A stretch of DNA of 64,000 bases from CBDATA01 sp965202845 (GTDB lineage Bacteria > Acidobacteriota > Vicinamibacteria > Marinacidobacterales > Marinacidobacteraceae): assembly GCA_965202845.1 (NCBI GenBank), contig OZ241856.1, positions 1,240,001 to 1,304,000 on the forward strand, given 5' to 3'. Positions 33,962 through 41,726 of this stretch are shown piece after piece. The translations under genes and the position numbers were made by a program. The stretch's first letter is position 1. Each line of letters starts with the position of its first letter. The notes under the pieces were generated by a model. It was not told where the DNA came from. It searched no databases and saw only the letters and a list, made by a program, of their open reading frames with translations.

Positions 33962-35235
33962 CCGGAGAGGAGCGCCCGGCGCAGCATGTCCAGAGCGGCG
34001 GTCGCGGTTCGCTGCCGCACCCGGTTGCGGTCGCCGGGAAACAGGAAGCGCGCCGCGCGGGTGGTCGCGCGCCCGGCGAGCGCCATCCAGACGAGACCCA
34101 CCGGCTTGTCGGGGGTCGCGCCGCCCGGCCCGGCGATCCCGGTCACCGCGAGTCCCCAGGTCGGCGGCCCGCCTTCCGCCAGGGCCCGCGCCCGCGCGCC
34201 TTCGGCCATCGCCCGCGCCGTCTCCTCGCTCACCGCCCCGAAGGACGCGAGGGTGTCCTCCGGGACGCCCAGCAGGTCGCGCTTCGCTCGGTTGGCGTAG
34301 GCGACCACTCCGAGATCGAACCAGCCCGACGCCCCCGGCGCAGCGGTGATCCGGTCCGCGATCCGCCCGCCGGTCAGCGATTCGGCCACCGCCACCCGCT
34401 CCCCGCGGTCGGCAAGCAACCGTCCCACCGCGGCTTCAAGCGCAATTTCGGAATCCCGGCCGTACACCGCTTCGCCGAGCCGGGACGCGATTGCATCCGC
34501 CAGGCGCTTGACGGCATCCCGGTCCGCCGCCGACCGCCCGACGACCCGCACTTCGATCTCTCCCCGGGACCCCAGGATCGCGAGGGAAAGCGGCCCGTCG
34601 CGGGGAGGCGCAAGGTCCCCGATCCGCTCCTCGATATGCGATTCGGTGACGCCGGCGAGCCGGAGCGCGCTCTCCGGCGGACCGGACGCCGGAGCGCCCG
34701 CCTCCCGCAGTCTGGACGCCACTTCGGCGTCGAACATCCGCACGAGCTCGTGGGGAGGACCGGGCAGCAGAACCAGCCGCTTTCCGTTCGCCGCGCGCGC
34801 CAGCACGCCGGGCGCCGTCCCGGCCCGGTTCGGGAGCGCCTCCGCGCCTTCGGGAAGCAGCGCCTGGCGCAGGTTCACCTCCGGCATCGCCCTTCCCATC
34901 CGGCGAAACCGCTCGCGGATGCGCTCCGCCGAGGCGGCGTCCGGAACCAGCGACTTCCCGAGGGCCAAGGCCGCCGCCTGCCGGGTTCGATCGTCGCTGG
35001 TGGGGCCGAGTCCGCCGCAGACCAGCGCCCAGTCGCTTCGCTCCCAGGCTAGGCCGATCGCATCCTCGATCGCCCGTTCGTCGTCGGGCAGGACTGCGGT
35101 GAACCCGACCGGGACGCCGAGCGCGCTCAGGCGCTCCTTCAGCAGCGGGGTGTTCCGGTCCTTCCGGCGAGGGCGCAGGAGCTCGCTCCCGACCGCGAGG
35201 ATCGCGGCGACCGGGACGCCCGCCTCACATCGCAA
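33958..35235 (-). CDS. cinA: CinA-like protein (nicotinamide-nucleotide amidase)
   Basis: Two-domain protein of about 425 residues. The N-terminal molybdopterin-binding-like (COG1058) domain has ILAVGSELL, CGGLGPTSDD and LPGPPHELVRMF. The C-terminal amidase domain (PF02464) has AVAESLTGGRIADRIT, GVVAYANRAKRDLLGV and GIAGPGGATPDKPVGLV. It salvages nicotinamide mononucleotide by deamidation in characterised relatives. The start is uncertain: TTG 35233-35235, inside the end of pgpA, is the only start codon close enough to ILAVGSELL. It overlaps thpR at its own 3' end (GTGA). Confidence 0.88.
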   Translation of the reverse strand: MRCEAGVPVAAILAVGSELLRPRRKDRNTPLLKERLSALGVPVGFTAVLPDDERAIEDAIGLAWERSDWALVCGGLGPTSDDRTRQAAALALGKSLVPDAASAERIRERFRRMGRAMPEVNLRQALLPEGAEALPNRAGTAPGVLARAANGKRLVLLPGPPHELVRMFDAEVASRLREAGAPASGPPESALRLAGVTESHIEERIGDLAPPRDGPLSLAILGSRGEIEVRVVGRSAADRDAVKRLADAIASRLGEAVYGRDSEIALEAAVGRLLADRGERVAVAESLTGGRIADRITAAPGASGWFDLGVVAYANRAKRDLLGVPEDTLASFGAVSEETARAMAEGARARALAEGGPPTWGLAVTGIAGPGGATPDKPVGLVWMALAGRATTRAARFLFPGDRNRVRQRTATAALDMLRRALLSG

Positions 35236-36022
35236 GGAAAACAAACACCAACAGCCGCACGACGAGTCCGGCGCCCAGGTCGTCGGCCATGATGCCGAGC
35301 CCGCCGGGAAGCCGCTCCAGCCAGCGGATCGGCGGCGGCTTGAGGATGTCCAGCGCGCGGAAGAGGAGGAACGCGGCGGCGATGGCCATCCAGCCGGGCG
35401 TCGCCAGCGCCAGCGCCAGCCACATGCCGCAGAATTCGTCCACGACCACCTCGTTCGGATCCGGGCGACCCACCGCCTCCGCATGGCGCCCCGCCGCCCA
35501 CCATCCGAGCAGGATCGAGGCTCCGAGCAATCCCAGCTGCCAAGCGGGCGGCAGGCCGCCGGCGAGCAGAAAGGCGCCCAGGCCGGCGAGCGAACCGAAC
35601 GTTCCGGGCGCGACCGGAATCCTCCCGATCCCGAAGCAGGTAGCGACCAGGGACGCGAACGACCAGCCGCCGCCTTCCGCCGCCGGTTCCTCGTCCCCGG
35701 ATTCGGGCATCTCCACCAGCTCCCCCGGCTCACGGGCCGGCGCCGCCTCCGGTTCGGGGGCGAGGATCGGGCGGCTCACCGGCGGCGGGGGGGCGTTCTC
35801 CCGCTCCCGCCGCTCGGCCCGCTCCCGTTCCGCTTCGCGCAGCCGCTTCTCCACCCGGGCCCGGATGGAGTCCTTGTCGCCGCCGCCTCCGGCGGATCGG
35901 CTGCCGTCCTCACTCATGGTTCCCGGAGCGCCGGTGCGATCCCGGACCCGCTTCCGCACCTCGCGGCTCCAGTGGGCCGGGTCGCGGCGCTCCGAACCGC
36001 GCGAGGAGATGGGATCGGTCAT
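35225..36022 (-). CDS. pgpA: Phosphatidylglycerophosphatase A, with long charged N-terminus
   Basis: Inner-membrane enzyme that removes phosphate from phosphatidylglycerol phosphate. The conserved domain starts near residue 120: GIGRIPVAPGTFGSLAG, DPNEVVVDEFCGMWLAL and FRALDILKPPPIRWLE, with four hydrophobic segments. The first ~115 residues are unusual, an arginine/glutamate-rich helix and a proline-rich linker not found in standard PgpA (about 165-170 residues). ATG 36020-36022 gives 265 residues; ATG 35915-35917 would give 230. The upstream start would overlap the nominal ftcD ATG head to head. It heads the pgpA-cinA-thpR unit. Confidence 0.88.
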   Translation of the reverse strand: MTDPISSRGSERRDPAHWSREVRKRVRDRTGAPGTMSEDGSRSAGGGGDKDSIRARVEKRLREAERERAERRERENAPPPPVSRPILAPEPEAAPAREPGELVEMPESGDEEPAAEGGGWSFASLVATCFGIGRIPVAPGTFGSLAGLGAFLLAGGLPPAWQLGLLGASILLGWWAAGRHAEAVGRPDPNEVVVDEFCGMWLALALATPGWMAIAAAFLLFRALDILKPPPIRWLERLPGGLGIMADDLGAGLVVRLLVFVFLAM

Positions 36023-36035
36023 GGACAGGGCCGGG

Positions 36036-36041
36036 TATTAT
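36036..36041 (+). promoter_or_regulatory. Candidate -10 box of ftcD
   Basis: TATTAT, 12 nt before GTG 36054. It lies inside the frame that an ATG at 36021 would translate, which argues that the true start is downstream. Confidence 0.4.
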
Positions 36042-36053
36042 CGTTTCCCGGTT

Positions 36054-36932
36054 GTGCCTGCGCCGGATGCGCTGCTGGAAGCGGCGCCGAACGCGAGCGA
36101 GGGACGGGACCCGGAACGGATCGCCCGGCTCGTCGCCGCCATCGGCCCCCCGCTCGCCGACACCCACTCCGATGCGGCGCACAACCGCAGCGTCTTCACC
36201 CTGTTCGGAACCGAAGCCGAGCTCTTCGCCGCCGCCTGCCGACTCTTCCAGGCGACGCTCGCCTCGGTGCGCCTGAATCGCCACCGGGGAGAGCATCCGC
36301 GGATTGGCGCCCTCGACGTGCTGCCCTTCATCCCGATCGGCCCCGAGTCCCGCATGGAGGACGCGGCGCGCCTCGCCCGGCGAACCGGCGCCGCGCTGGC
36401 CGACCGCTGGGACGTCCCGGTCTTCCTCTACGGCGATGCGGCGCGGGGCCGGCCCTTGCGGGAGATCCGCCGGGGCGGCCTGGAGGGACTCGGGCGCCGG
36501 CTGGCCGCGGGGACGGCGCGTCCCGACTACGGTCCGCCCCGGCTGCACCCGACCGCCGGGGCGGTGGCGGTGGGCGCCCGGCGGCCGCTGGTCGCCTTCA
36601 ACGTGAACCTCGACAGCGGGGACGTTCGCGCCGCCCGGAGCATCGCCGGCGCGGTCCGGGAAACCGGAGGCGGGCTCCTGGGAGTGCGGGCGCTGGGCGT
36701 CCGGGTTCGGACGGGAGCCCAGGTCACCATGAATGTGGAGCGGGTGGAGGAAACCCCGCTTTCCCTGGTTTTCGAGCGGGTCCGGGAGGCGGCGCGCCAG
36801 CAGGGGCTGGAGGTTCTCGGCTCGGAGATCGTGGGGCTGGTTCCGGAGGCTGCGACCTGGCCGGGGATGGCGGAGGAGCTGCGGCTTCCGGCGCCGCCCC
36901 GGACGATCGAGGGGGTCCTTCGGACGCGGTAG
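36054..36932 (+). CDS. ftcD: Glutamate formimidoyltransferase
   Basis: Transfers a formimino or formyl group between glutamate and tetrahydrofolate, in histidine breakdown or one-carbon metabolism. It corresponds to the N-terminal half of mammalian FTCD only; the cyclodeaminase half is absent. About 292 residues with LEAAPNASEGRDPERIARL (the family's VPNFSEGR block), DTHSDAAHNRSVFTL and HPRIGALDVLPFIPI. GTG 36054 puts about nine residues before NASEGRD, as in relatives, and follows a TATTAT box by 12 nt. ATG 36021 in the same frame gives 303 residues but would share bases with the pgpA start. It is followed 13 bp later by nrdR. Confidence 0.87.
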   Translation: MPAPDALLEAAPNASEGRDPERIARLVAAIGPPLADTHSDAAHNRSVFTLFGTEAELFAAACRLFQATLASVRLNRHRGEHPRIGALDVLPFIPIGPESRMEDAARLARRTGAALADRWDVPVFLYGDAARGRPLREIRRGGLEGLGRRLAAGTARPDYGPPRLHPTAGAVAVGARRPLVAFNVNLDSGDVRAARSIAGAVRETGGGLLGVRALGVRVRTGAQVTMNVERVEETPLSLVFERVREAARQQGLEVLGSEIVGLVPEAATWPGMAEELRLPAPPRTIEGVLRTR

Positions 36933-36935
36933 CCT
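36930..36935 (+). promoter_or_regulatory. Candidate -10 box of nrdR
   Basis: TAGCCT overlaps the ftcD stop codon and ends 10 nt before ATG 36946. No ribosome binding site is seen between. Confidence 0.3.
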
Positions 36936-36945
36936 TGCCCCTCCC

Positions 36946-37410
36946 ATGAAGTGTCCCTTCTGCGCCCACGGCGACGATCGGGTGGTGGACTCCCGCGAAA
37001 GCCGGGGGGGCGAGATCATCCGCCGTCGCCGCGAATGCGCCGGGTGCGGCAAGCGCTTCACCAGCTACGAAACCGTCGAGGAAGTGCCCCTGATGGTCAT
37101 CAAGAAGAACGGCGCGCGCGAACCCTACGAGCCGGACAAGGTGCTGGCCGGGCTCCAGAAGGCGTGCGACAAGCGGGTCGCCGGCGAGCGGATGGACCAA
37201 ATCGTGGAACGGGTGACCGAATCCCTGGGGCAGAGTCCGGACCGCGAGCTGGAAACCCGGGAGATCGGCGAAATCGTGATGCGCGCCCTGAAACAGGAGG
37301 ACGACATCGCGTACGTCCGCTTCGCGTCGGTGTATCGGGATTTCCGTGACACCCAGGACTTTGTCCAGGCGATCGACGGCCTGATCCGACGGCCGGGGCC
37401 CCGCTCCTGA
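36946..37410 (+). CDS. nrdR: Transcriptional regulator NrdR
   Basis: Repressor of ribonucleotide reductase genes that senses ATP/dATP. 154 residues, the standard length. The zinc ribbon is MKCPFC at the start and RRECAGCGKRFTSYE at about residues 28-42; the ATP-cone follows with VIKKNGAREPYEPDKVLAGL and ends with VRFASVYRDF. The start ATG 36946 gives the invariant MKCPFC opening. The frame is open upstream, inside ftcD, but that part is not conserved. No NrdR box was searched for outside this gene. Confidence 0.95.
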   Translation: MKCPFCAHGDDRVVDSRESRGGEIIRRRRECAGCGKRFTSYETVEEVPLMVIKKNGAREPYEPDKVLAGLQKACDKRVAGERMDQIVERVTESLGQSPDRELETREIGEIVMRALKQEDDIAYVRFASVYRDFRDTQDFVQAIDGLIRRPGPRS

Positions 37411-37461
37411 GCGCCGCCGGGAACCGCTCCGAACCGGACGCCCGCAAAATCCGTTAGGAAT

Positions 37462-38070
37462 GTGCACCGGGAGAACGCCGGAACAACCAAAACCTTGGAC
37501 GCGCCGGCCCCGATCTCAGATGCTCGACTCGTACACGAATGCCTGGCCGGAAGCGAAGACTGCTGGCGGGAGTTCGTCAACCGCTTCCGCAAGCCGATCT
37601 GGCAGGTGGCGTACCGGTTCACCGCGGGCGGGGACGACGCCGAGGAGCTAGTCCAGGACATCTACATGCGACTGCTGACCGCGCTTCCGCAATACCGCCC
37701 CTCGGGCGCTCTGGGCGGCTGGGTGCGCCAGGTGGCCACCCATGTCGGGATCGACAGCTGGCGGCGGCGAAAGCGCATCCCGATCCCCGTGGAGGGCATC
37801 GAGGTTCCCGAACTCCCCGGACCGGCGCCGGAGCGCCCGGACCGGGTCGCGGAGCGCCACGACCGCGCCGCGGTGGTTCGCCGCATGGTGGAGGAGCTGC
37901 CCGAGGAACTCGCCGAACCGGTCATGCTGCGCGACCTGATGGAGATGGGGTATCCCGAAATCGCCGCCAGGCTCGACATCCCGGTCGGCACCGTGAAGTC
38001 GCGGATTCACCGGGGGCGCATCCAGCTGGCGGCGTCCCTGAAAAAACTCCGCGAGGAGAACCTGCTGTGA
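37462..38070 (+). CDS. ECF-type RNA polymerase sigma factor
   Basis: A 202-residue sigma-70 family protein of the extracytoplasmic function group. Region 2: CWREFVNRFRKPIWQVAYRF, then DDAEELVQDIYMRLL and WVRQVATHVGIDSWRRRKR. Region 4: LPEELAEPVMLRDLMEMGYP and IAARLDIPVGTVKSRIHRGR, the promoter-recognition helix-turn-helix. The start GTG 37462 lacks a clear ribosome binding site. Its stop overlaps the next gene (GTGA). It is the first of six same-strand genes with overlaps or gaps of 5 bp or less, so it probably controls this operon in a feedback loop with the membrane protein that follows. Confidence 0.9.
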   Translation: MHRENAGTTKTLDAPAPISDARLVHECLAGSEDCWREFVNRFRKPIWQVAYRFTAGGDDAEELVQDIYMRLLTALPQYRPSGALGGWVRQVATHVGIDSWRRRKRIPIPVEGIEVPELPGPAPERPDRVAERHDRAAVVRRMVEELPEELAEPVMLRDLMEMGYPEIAARLDIPVGTVKSRIHRGRIQLAASLKKLREENLL

Positions 38071-38621
38071 AGCCCCGTCCCGAAGACATCCGCACCGCGG
38101 CGCTGGCCGCCGGCGAGCTGGACGCCGAGGCCGCCGCCGAAGCGCGAGCGGCGCTGGCCGATTCGCCGAGGCTCGGCGCGCTCTACGACGGCGTCCGCAA
38201 CGCGCTCCGCGCGATCGCGGCGTTCCGGGAGGACGCCGGCGGCCCGCCCGCAGGGATCGGGGATCGGGTTCTCGGAAGAACCCTCCCGGTGTTCCGGCGG
38301 CTTTACGGGCGGCGTTCGCTGTGGCCCGTCTGGCTTTCCGCGGCGGCGGCCGCCGCTGCCCTGGTCGCTTTCCAGCCGCCTCCGGTTCCCGCGGCGCTGG
38401 ACGAGCTGGAGCGGGTCGGTCAGCAGGTCGTCTCCTTCGCCTCCGCCGCCGGAAACCGGGCCGACCAGGTGCTGGCCGAGTGGAATGTGGTGCGCGCCTC
38501 GATGGGGGTGGCGCTGGAGGACGGCGCTGACGAGGTGGGCGAACGGATTCAGGAACTCGAAGAGGCGGCGCGCCACCGGAACCGGATTCGCGACCGCGAG
38601 CAGGAGGAGGCATCGCCATGA
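38067..38621 (+). CDS. Anti-sigma-factor-like membrane protein
   Basis: A 184-residue protein placed where anti-sigma factors sit. The N-terminal ~80 residues are helical and alanine-rich (AALAAGELDAEAAAEARAAL), followed by one membrane segment (WPVWLSAAAAAAALVAF, about residues 91-107) and an extracytoplasmic tail with a coiled coil (ERIQELEEAARHRNRIRDRE). It has no cysteine, so the zinc-binding HxxxCxxC of ZAS-type anti-sigma factors is missing. Function is inferred from position and topology. GTG 38067 overlaps the sigma stop, and its own stop overlaps the next start (ATGA). Confidence 0.65.
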   Translation: MKPRPEDIRTAALAAGELDAEAAAEARAALADSPRLGALYDGVRNALRAIAAFREDAGGPPAGIGDRVLGRTLPVFRRLYGRRSLWPVWLSAAAAAAALVAFQPPPVPAALDELERVGQQVVSFASAAGNRADQVLAEWNVVRASMGVALEDGADEVGERIQELEEAARHRNRIRDREQEEASP

Positions 38622-39037
38622 ACCGCTCTCCCGGCTGGGCCGGCGCCCTTTCGATCTTCTTTCCGGGATTGGGGCACTTCTATGCCCGGGCGACGCACCG
38701 GGCGCTCGCCCTGGCGGCGTCCTGGGTCGCTCTCCTCGTCAGCATCGGACACCATGAGGGGCTGGCCCTTCTGGTCGCGGCGGTCTGGGTCTTCGGCATC
38801 GTGGACGCGATCCGCACCGCCGAGGAGGGGATTCGGGCGTCCGCCGAAGGGCGCGAACCCGCCATCGGACTGGATCGACGCTGGGCCTGGGGACTGGTCG
38901 CCATCGGCGTCCTCGCGGTGCTGGCGGCGACCCCGGCGCTGCGCTGGCTGATCCGGCTCTGGCCGGCGATCCTGATCGGGATCGGAATCCGCATTCTGCG
39001 CGACCGCCCCTCCGATGCGGTCGCGAGCAAGGAGTAG
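38618..39037 (+). CDS. Small membrane protein (TM2/DUF5668-like)
   Basis: A 139-residue protein with about four hydrophobic segments. The opening AGALSIFFPGLGHFYARATH resembles the GxGxFY turn of TM2-type membrane proteins, and the second half (WAWGLVAIGVLAVLAATP, then LIRLWPAILIGIGIRIL) resembles the LxPxxLIxxGxxxL repeat found in LiaF/DUF5668 proteins. No catalytic motif. Its overlap with the anti-sigma-like gene and the 5-bp gap to the next gene suggest it is part of the same sensing or envelope-maintenance module. Confidence 0.65.
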   Translation: MNRSPGWAGALSIFFPGLGHFYARATHRALALAASWVALLVSIGHHEGLALLVAAVWVFGIVDAIRTAEEGIRASAEGREPAIGLDRRWAWGLVAIGVLAVLAATPALRWLIRLWPAILIGIGIRILRDRPSDAVASKE

Positions 39038-39042
39038 GAACC

Positions 39043-39270
39043 ATGGCGAAAGAAACCCCCTGGGGAGGCGTGATCCTCATCGTGCTCGGCGCGATCCTGC
39101 TGCTTTCCACCCTCGACATCGTGCCCATCGACGACGTCCTCCGGTTCTGGCCGGTCCTGCTGATCCTGGTGGGGCTGAAGCTGGTCATGCAGCAGCGGGA
39201 CCGGAATCGGCCGCCGGACGCGCCTCCGGCGGCGCCGGATGAGGAACCCCCGCCTCCCCCGCCGCAGTGA
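39043..39270 (+). CDS. Small LiaF/DUF5668-like membrane protein
   Basis: A 75-residue protein: two membrane segments (GGVILIVLGAILLLSTL and FWPVLLILVGLKLVM) joined by a short loop with an acidic pair, and a proline-rich cytoplasmic tail (PPDAPPAAPDEEPPPPPPQ). The RFWPVLLILVG element is the signature of DUF5668/LiaF N-terminal regions. ATG 39043 is preceded by AGGAACC, a usable ribosome binding site. The next gene's GTG overlaps its stop (GTGA). Confidence 0.75.
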   Translation: MAKETPWGGVILIVLGAILLLSTLDIVPIDDVLRFWPVLLILVGLKLVMQQRDRNRPPDAPPAAPDEEPPPPPPQ

Positions 39271-40832
39271 CCCCGACTCCCGGATCCCGCTCGCCGAACG
39301 GCTGCGTTCCGGCGTTCGGGGTTCTCCTGATCGGGGCCGGGCTGGTCGGCATCGCCGCCATGTTCGGCGGAGCGGCGATCCTGGGCGCGCTGACGGCGGC
39401 GCTCCCGACCGCAGCCCGCTGGTGGCCGGCGTTTCTCATCGTCTACGGGATCCTGCGGCTGACCGGAAAGCTCGGTTCCGACCGTCCGGGCTGCGTCGAA
39501 ATCCTGCTGCTCGCGCTGTTCTTGGCGCTGGGCGTCTCGCTGTCCCTGGTCCACCGGATGGCGGGAGACGATCTCGGCGTCTTCCGCGAATGGATCGAGC
39601 GGCGGAACGCCTCGTTTCCGGGAAGAACGCACCGGCACGAAATCACGGTGCCGGTTTCCCCGGAGGCGAGCCGTCTGATCCTGCGCCTGCCGTGGGGCGG
39701 CGTCCAGGTCCGAAGCAACGCCGAAGACGAGGTCCGCCTCGCGCTGGAGGCAAGAGCTTGGACGGACGCCGAACCCGCCTGGCCGCGCCTGCTCGCCGCA
39801 TCCGGTGAGGACGGCATCGAAGTGGGCGTCGAAACCCCGGAGGGCTGGGAATCGGGGCTGCACCTGACCGTGGACGCGCCGCCCCGGCTGGCGCTCGAAG
39901 TGGAGACCGGCGAGGGCGGCGTCCGGGTGGAGGGGCCGTTTGCGGGGGTCGTCGCACGGGGCGGCGCGGGGCCGGTCGGGGTGTTCGGGGCGCGGGGCCC
40001 GGTGCGGGCCGGGACGGATGGGGATTCGATCCTCGTCCGGGAAGTCGAGGGATCGGTCCAGGTGCGGGGAGCGGACGCCGCCGTCGAAGTGGAGAGCATC
40101 TCCGGTTCGGTCGGGGTGGAGGTTCGGGAAGGGTCGGTCCGGATCGGGACGGTGCGCGGCGAAGTCCGGGTGGACGCCCGGGATGCGCCGGTCCGGGTCG
40201 CCGGGATCGCCGGTTCGGTGCGCGTCCGCACTGCGGACGGGCCGGTCGCGCTCGCTCGGATTGACGGGGACGCCGCCGTCGAGGGCGTCGGAGATGTCCT
40301 GGCGTCCGGGGTCGCGGGCGCTCTCGAGGTCTCGCTGGGCGACGACAGCCCGGTGGTCGTCCAGGATGCCGGAGGGCGGGTCCGTATCCTCGGAGATCAC
40401 GCGCTGGCGCGAGCCGTCGGCATCGGCGGACCGCTGGACATCCGTACTGCGGATGCGCCGGTCTTCGCTTCCGAACTCGCCGTCGGCGCCTCCATTCGGG
40501 GCGGCGCGGGCGCCATCCGAATCCGGCAGGCGGCCGGCCCGGTCGCCATCACCACCGGCGAGGGCGCCATTGACATCGCCGCCGAAGCGGCGCCCGCCCG
40601 CATGACGCTTTTCTCGGAAGCGGGCGGCATCCGCCTCGCCCTTCCCCGGGATGCGGCGTTCCGAATTTCTGCAACCAGCGGAACCGGAAGCCCCGAAAGC
40701 GACTTTCCGCTGACCGAAGGCGGGGACGGCGTCTGGACCCTGGAGCGCGGGGGCGGCGGACCGGAGCTGGATTTGGCGGCGCCCGCCGGAGCCATCCGCA
40801 TCGTCCGCCTGCCCGAAGGGGGCCCCGAATGA
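39267..40832 (+). CDS. Membrane-anchored DUF4097-like repeat protein
   Basis: A 521-residue protein. About three hydrophobic segments fill residues 10-110, including RWWPAFLIVYGILRL, again like DUF5668. The remaining ~400 residues are a long array of short beta strands with recurring patterns such as GSVGVEVREGSVRIGTVRG, EVRVDARDAPVRVAGIAG and GSVRVRTADGPVALARIDG. This is the DUF4097 (adhesin-like) pattern and predicts a beta-solenoid outside the cytoplasmic membrane. Part of the ECF sigma operon, and probably a sensor or structural surface protein. GTG 39267 overlaps the preceding stop, and the next gene overlaps its own stop. Confidence 0.72.
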   Translation: MTPTPGSRSPNGCVPAFGVLLIGAGLVGIAAMFGGAAILGALTAALPTAARWWPAFLIVYGILRLTGKLGSDRPGCVEILLLALFLALGVSLSLVHRMAGDDLGVFREWIERRNASFPGRTHRHEITVPVSPEASRLILRLPWGGVQVRSNAEDEVRLALEARAWTDAEPAWPRLLAASGEDGIEVGVETPEGWESGLHLTVDAPPRLALEVETGEGGVRVEGPFAGVVARGGAGPVGVFGARGPVRAGTDGDSILVREVEGSVQVRGADAAVEVESISGSVGVEVREGSVRIGTVRGEVRVDARDAPVRVAGIAGSVRVRTADGPVALARIDGDAAVEGVGDVLASGVAGALEVSLGDDSPVVVQDAGGRVRILGDHALARAVGIGGPLDIRTADAPVFASELAVGASIRGGAGAIRIRQAAGPVAITTGEGAIDIAAEAAPARMTLFSEAGGIRLALPRDAAFRISATSGTGSPESDFPLTEGGDGVWTLERGGGGPELDLAAPAGAIRIVRLPEGGPE

Positions 40833-41719
40833 GGCGTCTCACGCAGACCGCCGGGCTGCTGCTAGCCCTCTTCGGCTGCGCCGGCGAACGGGTCGAACGA
40901 CAGGCGGTGGAGACGATCCGGCTGCCGGAGACGCTCCTCCGGCTGGAGACCGACATCCACGACGGGGACGTTCGGCTCCGGGGCAGCGAGGGACCGGCGG
41001 AGCTCGTCATCGAACGCCGCGCCTGGGCCGGCTCGGCGGAGGCTGCGGAAGCGGCGCTCGACCGGCTGGCGGTGCGGGCCGACCTGGACCCGACCACCGG
41101 AGCGTTCCAGGCGACGAGTCACGACCTCGTCGCCGGAGTCCCGGCGTTCCTGTTCGGGGAGTCGGTCTCCCTGACCCTCACCTTCCGCATCCCGCCCGGA
41201 ACCCCGGTCCGGATTCGGGTCCGGGACGGGAACCTGAATCTGGAAGGTCTGACCGGGCCGGTGGACGCCTGGACCGCCGACGGAAGGGTGCTCGCCCGGC
41301 GGGTCGGCGCAGCGGATACGCCGGTGCGCCTCGGATCCGGCGACGGGCGGATCGACGGACGGGACCTGCGCGGCAGGATCGATGCGGAGACCGCGGACGG
41401 GAGCATCCGGCTCGAAGGCCGGCTCGAAGAGGTGACCGCGTTCACCGCCGACGGCCGGGTGGAAGTGGACGGACGCCGGACGGAGCGCATCACCGGCGAC
41501 TGGCGGATCCGGAACGCGGACGGCGGCGTGACTCTGATGCTTCCGGAGGGACTCCCGGCGCATCTCGACGTCACCGCCGGAGAGGGCGTCCGCGGCGACG
41601 CGGCGGCGGACCGGGACGCCTTGTTCTTCCAACGGAGCGGGCCGGCGGGGGCGCCCCATATCCTCATCGTCGCCCCCGACGGCCCCGTCCGGCTCTCCGC
41701 CGGCGACCCGGACTCCTGA
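40829..41719 (+). CDS. DUF4097-family lipoprotein
   Basis: A 296-residue exported protein. The N-terminus (TQTAGLLLALFGC) has a lipobox-like LFGC with Cys at residue 17, so it is probably anchored by lipid. The mature part has DUF4097-type strand repeats: VRIRVRDGNLNLEGLTG, VDAWTADGRVLARRVG, IDAETADGSIRLEGRL and VTAFTADGRVEVDGRR. It is the last gene of the ECF sigma operon (ATGA overlap with the preceding gene). A paralogous pair, one membrane-embedded and one lipoprotein, suggests contact between the two, which is inference. Confidence 0.75.
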   Translation: MRRLTQTAGLLLALFGCAGERVERQAVETIRLPETLLRLETDIHDGDVRLRGSEGPAELVIERRAWAGSAEAAEAALDRLAVRADLDPTTGAFQATSHDLVAGVPAFLFGESVSLTLTFRIPPGTPVRIRVRDGNLNLEGLTGPVDAWTADGRVLARRVGAADTPVRLGSGDGRIDGRDLRGRIDAETADGSIRLEGRLEEVTAFTADGRVEVDGRRTERITGDWRIRNADGGVTLMLPEGLPAHLDVTAGEGVRGDAAADRDALFFQRSGPAGAPHILIVAPDGPVRLSAGDPDS

Positions 41720-41726
41720 CCCCGTT

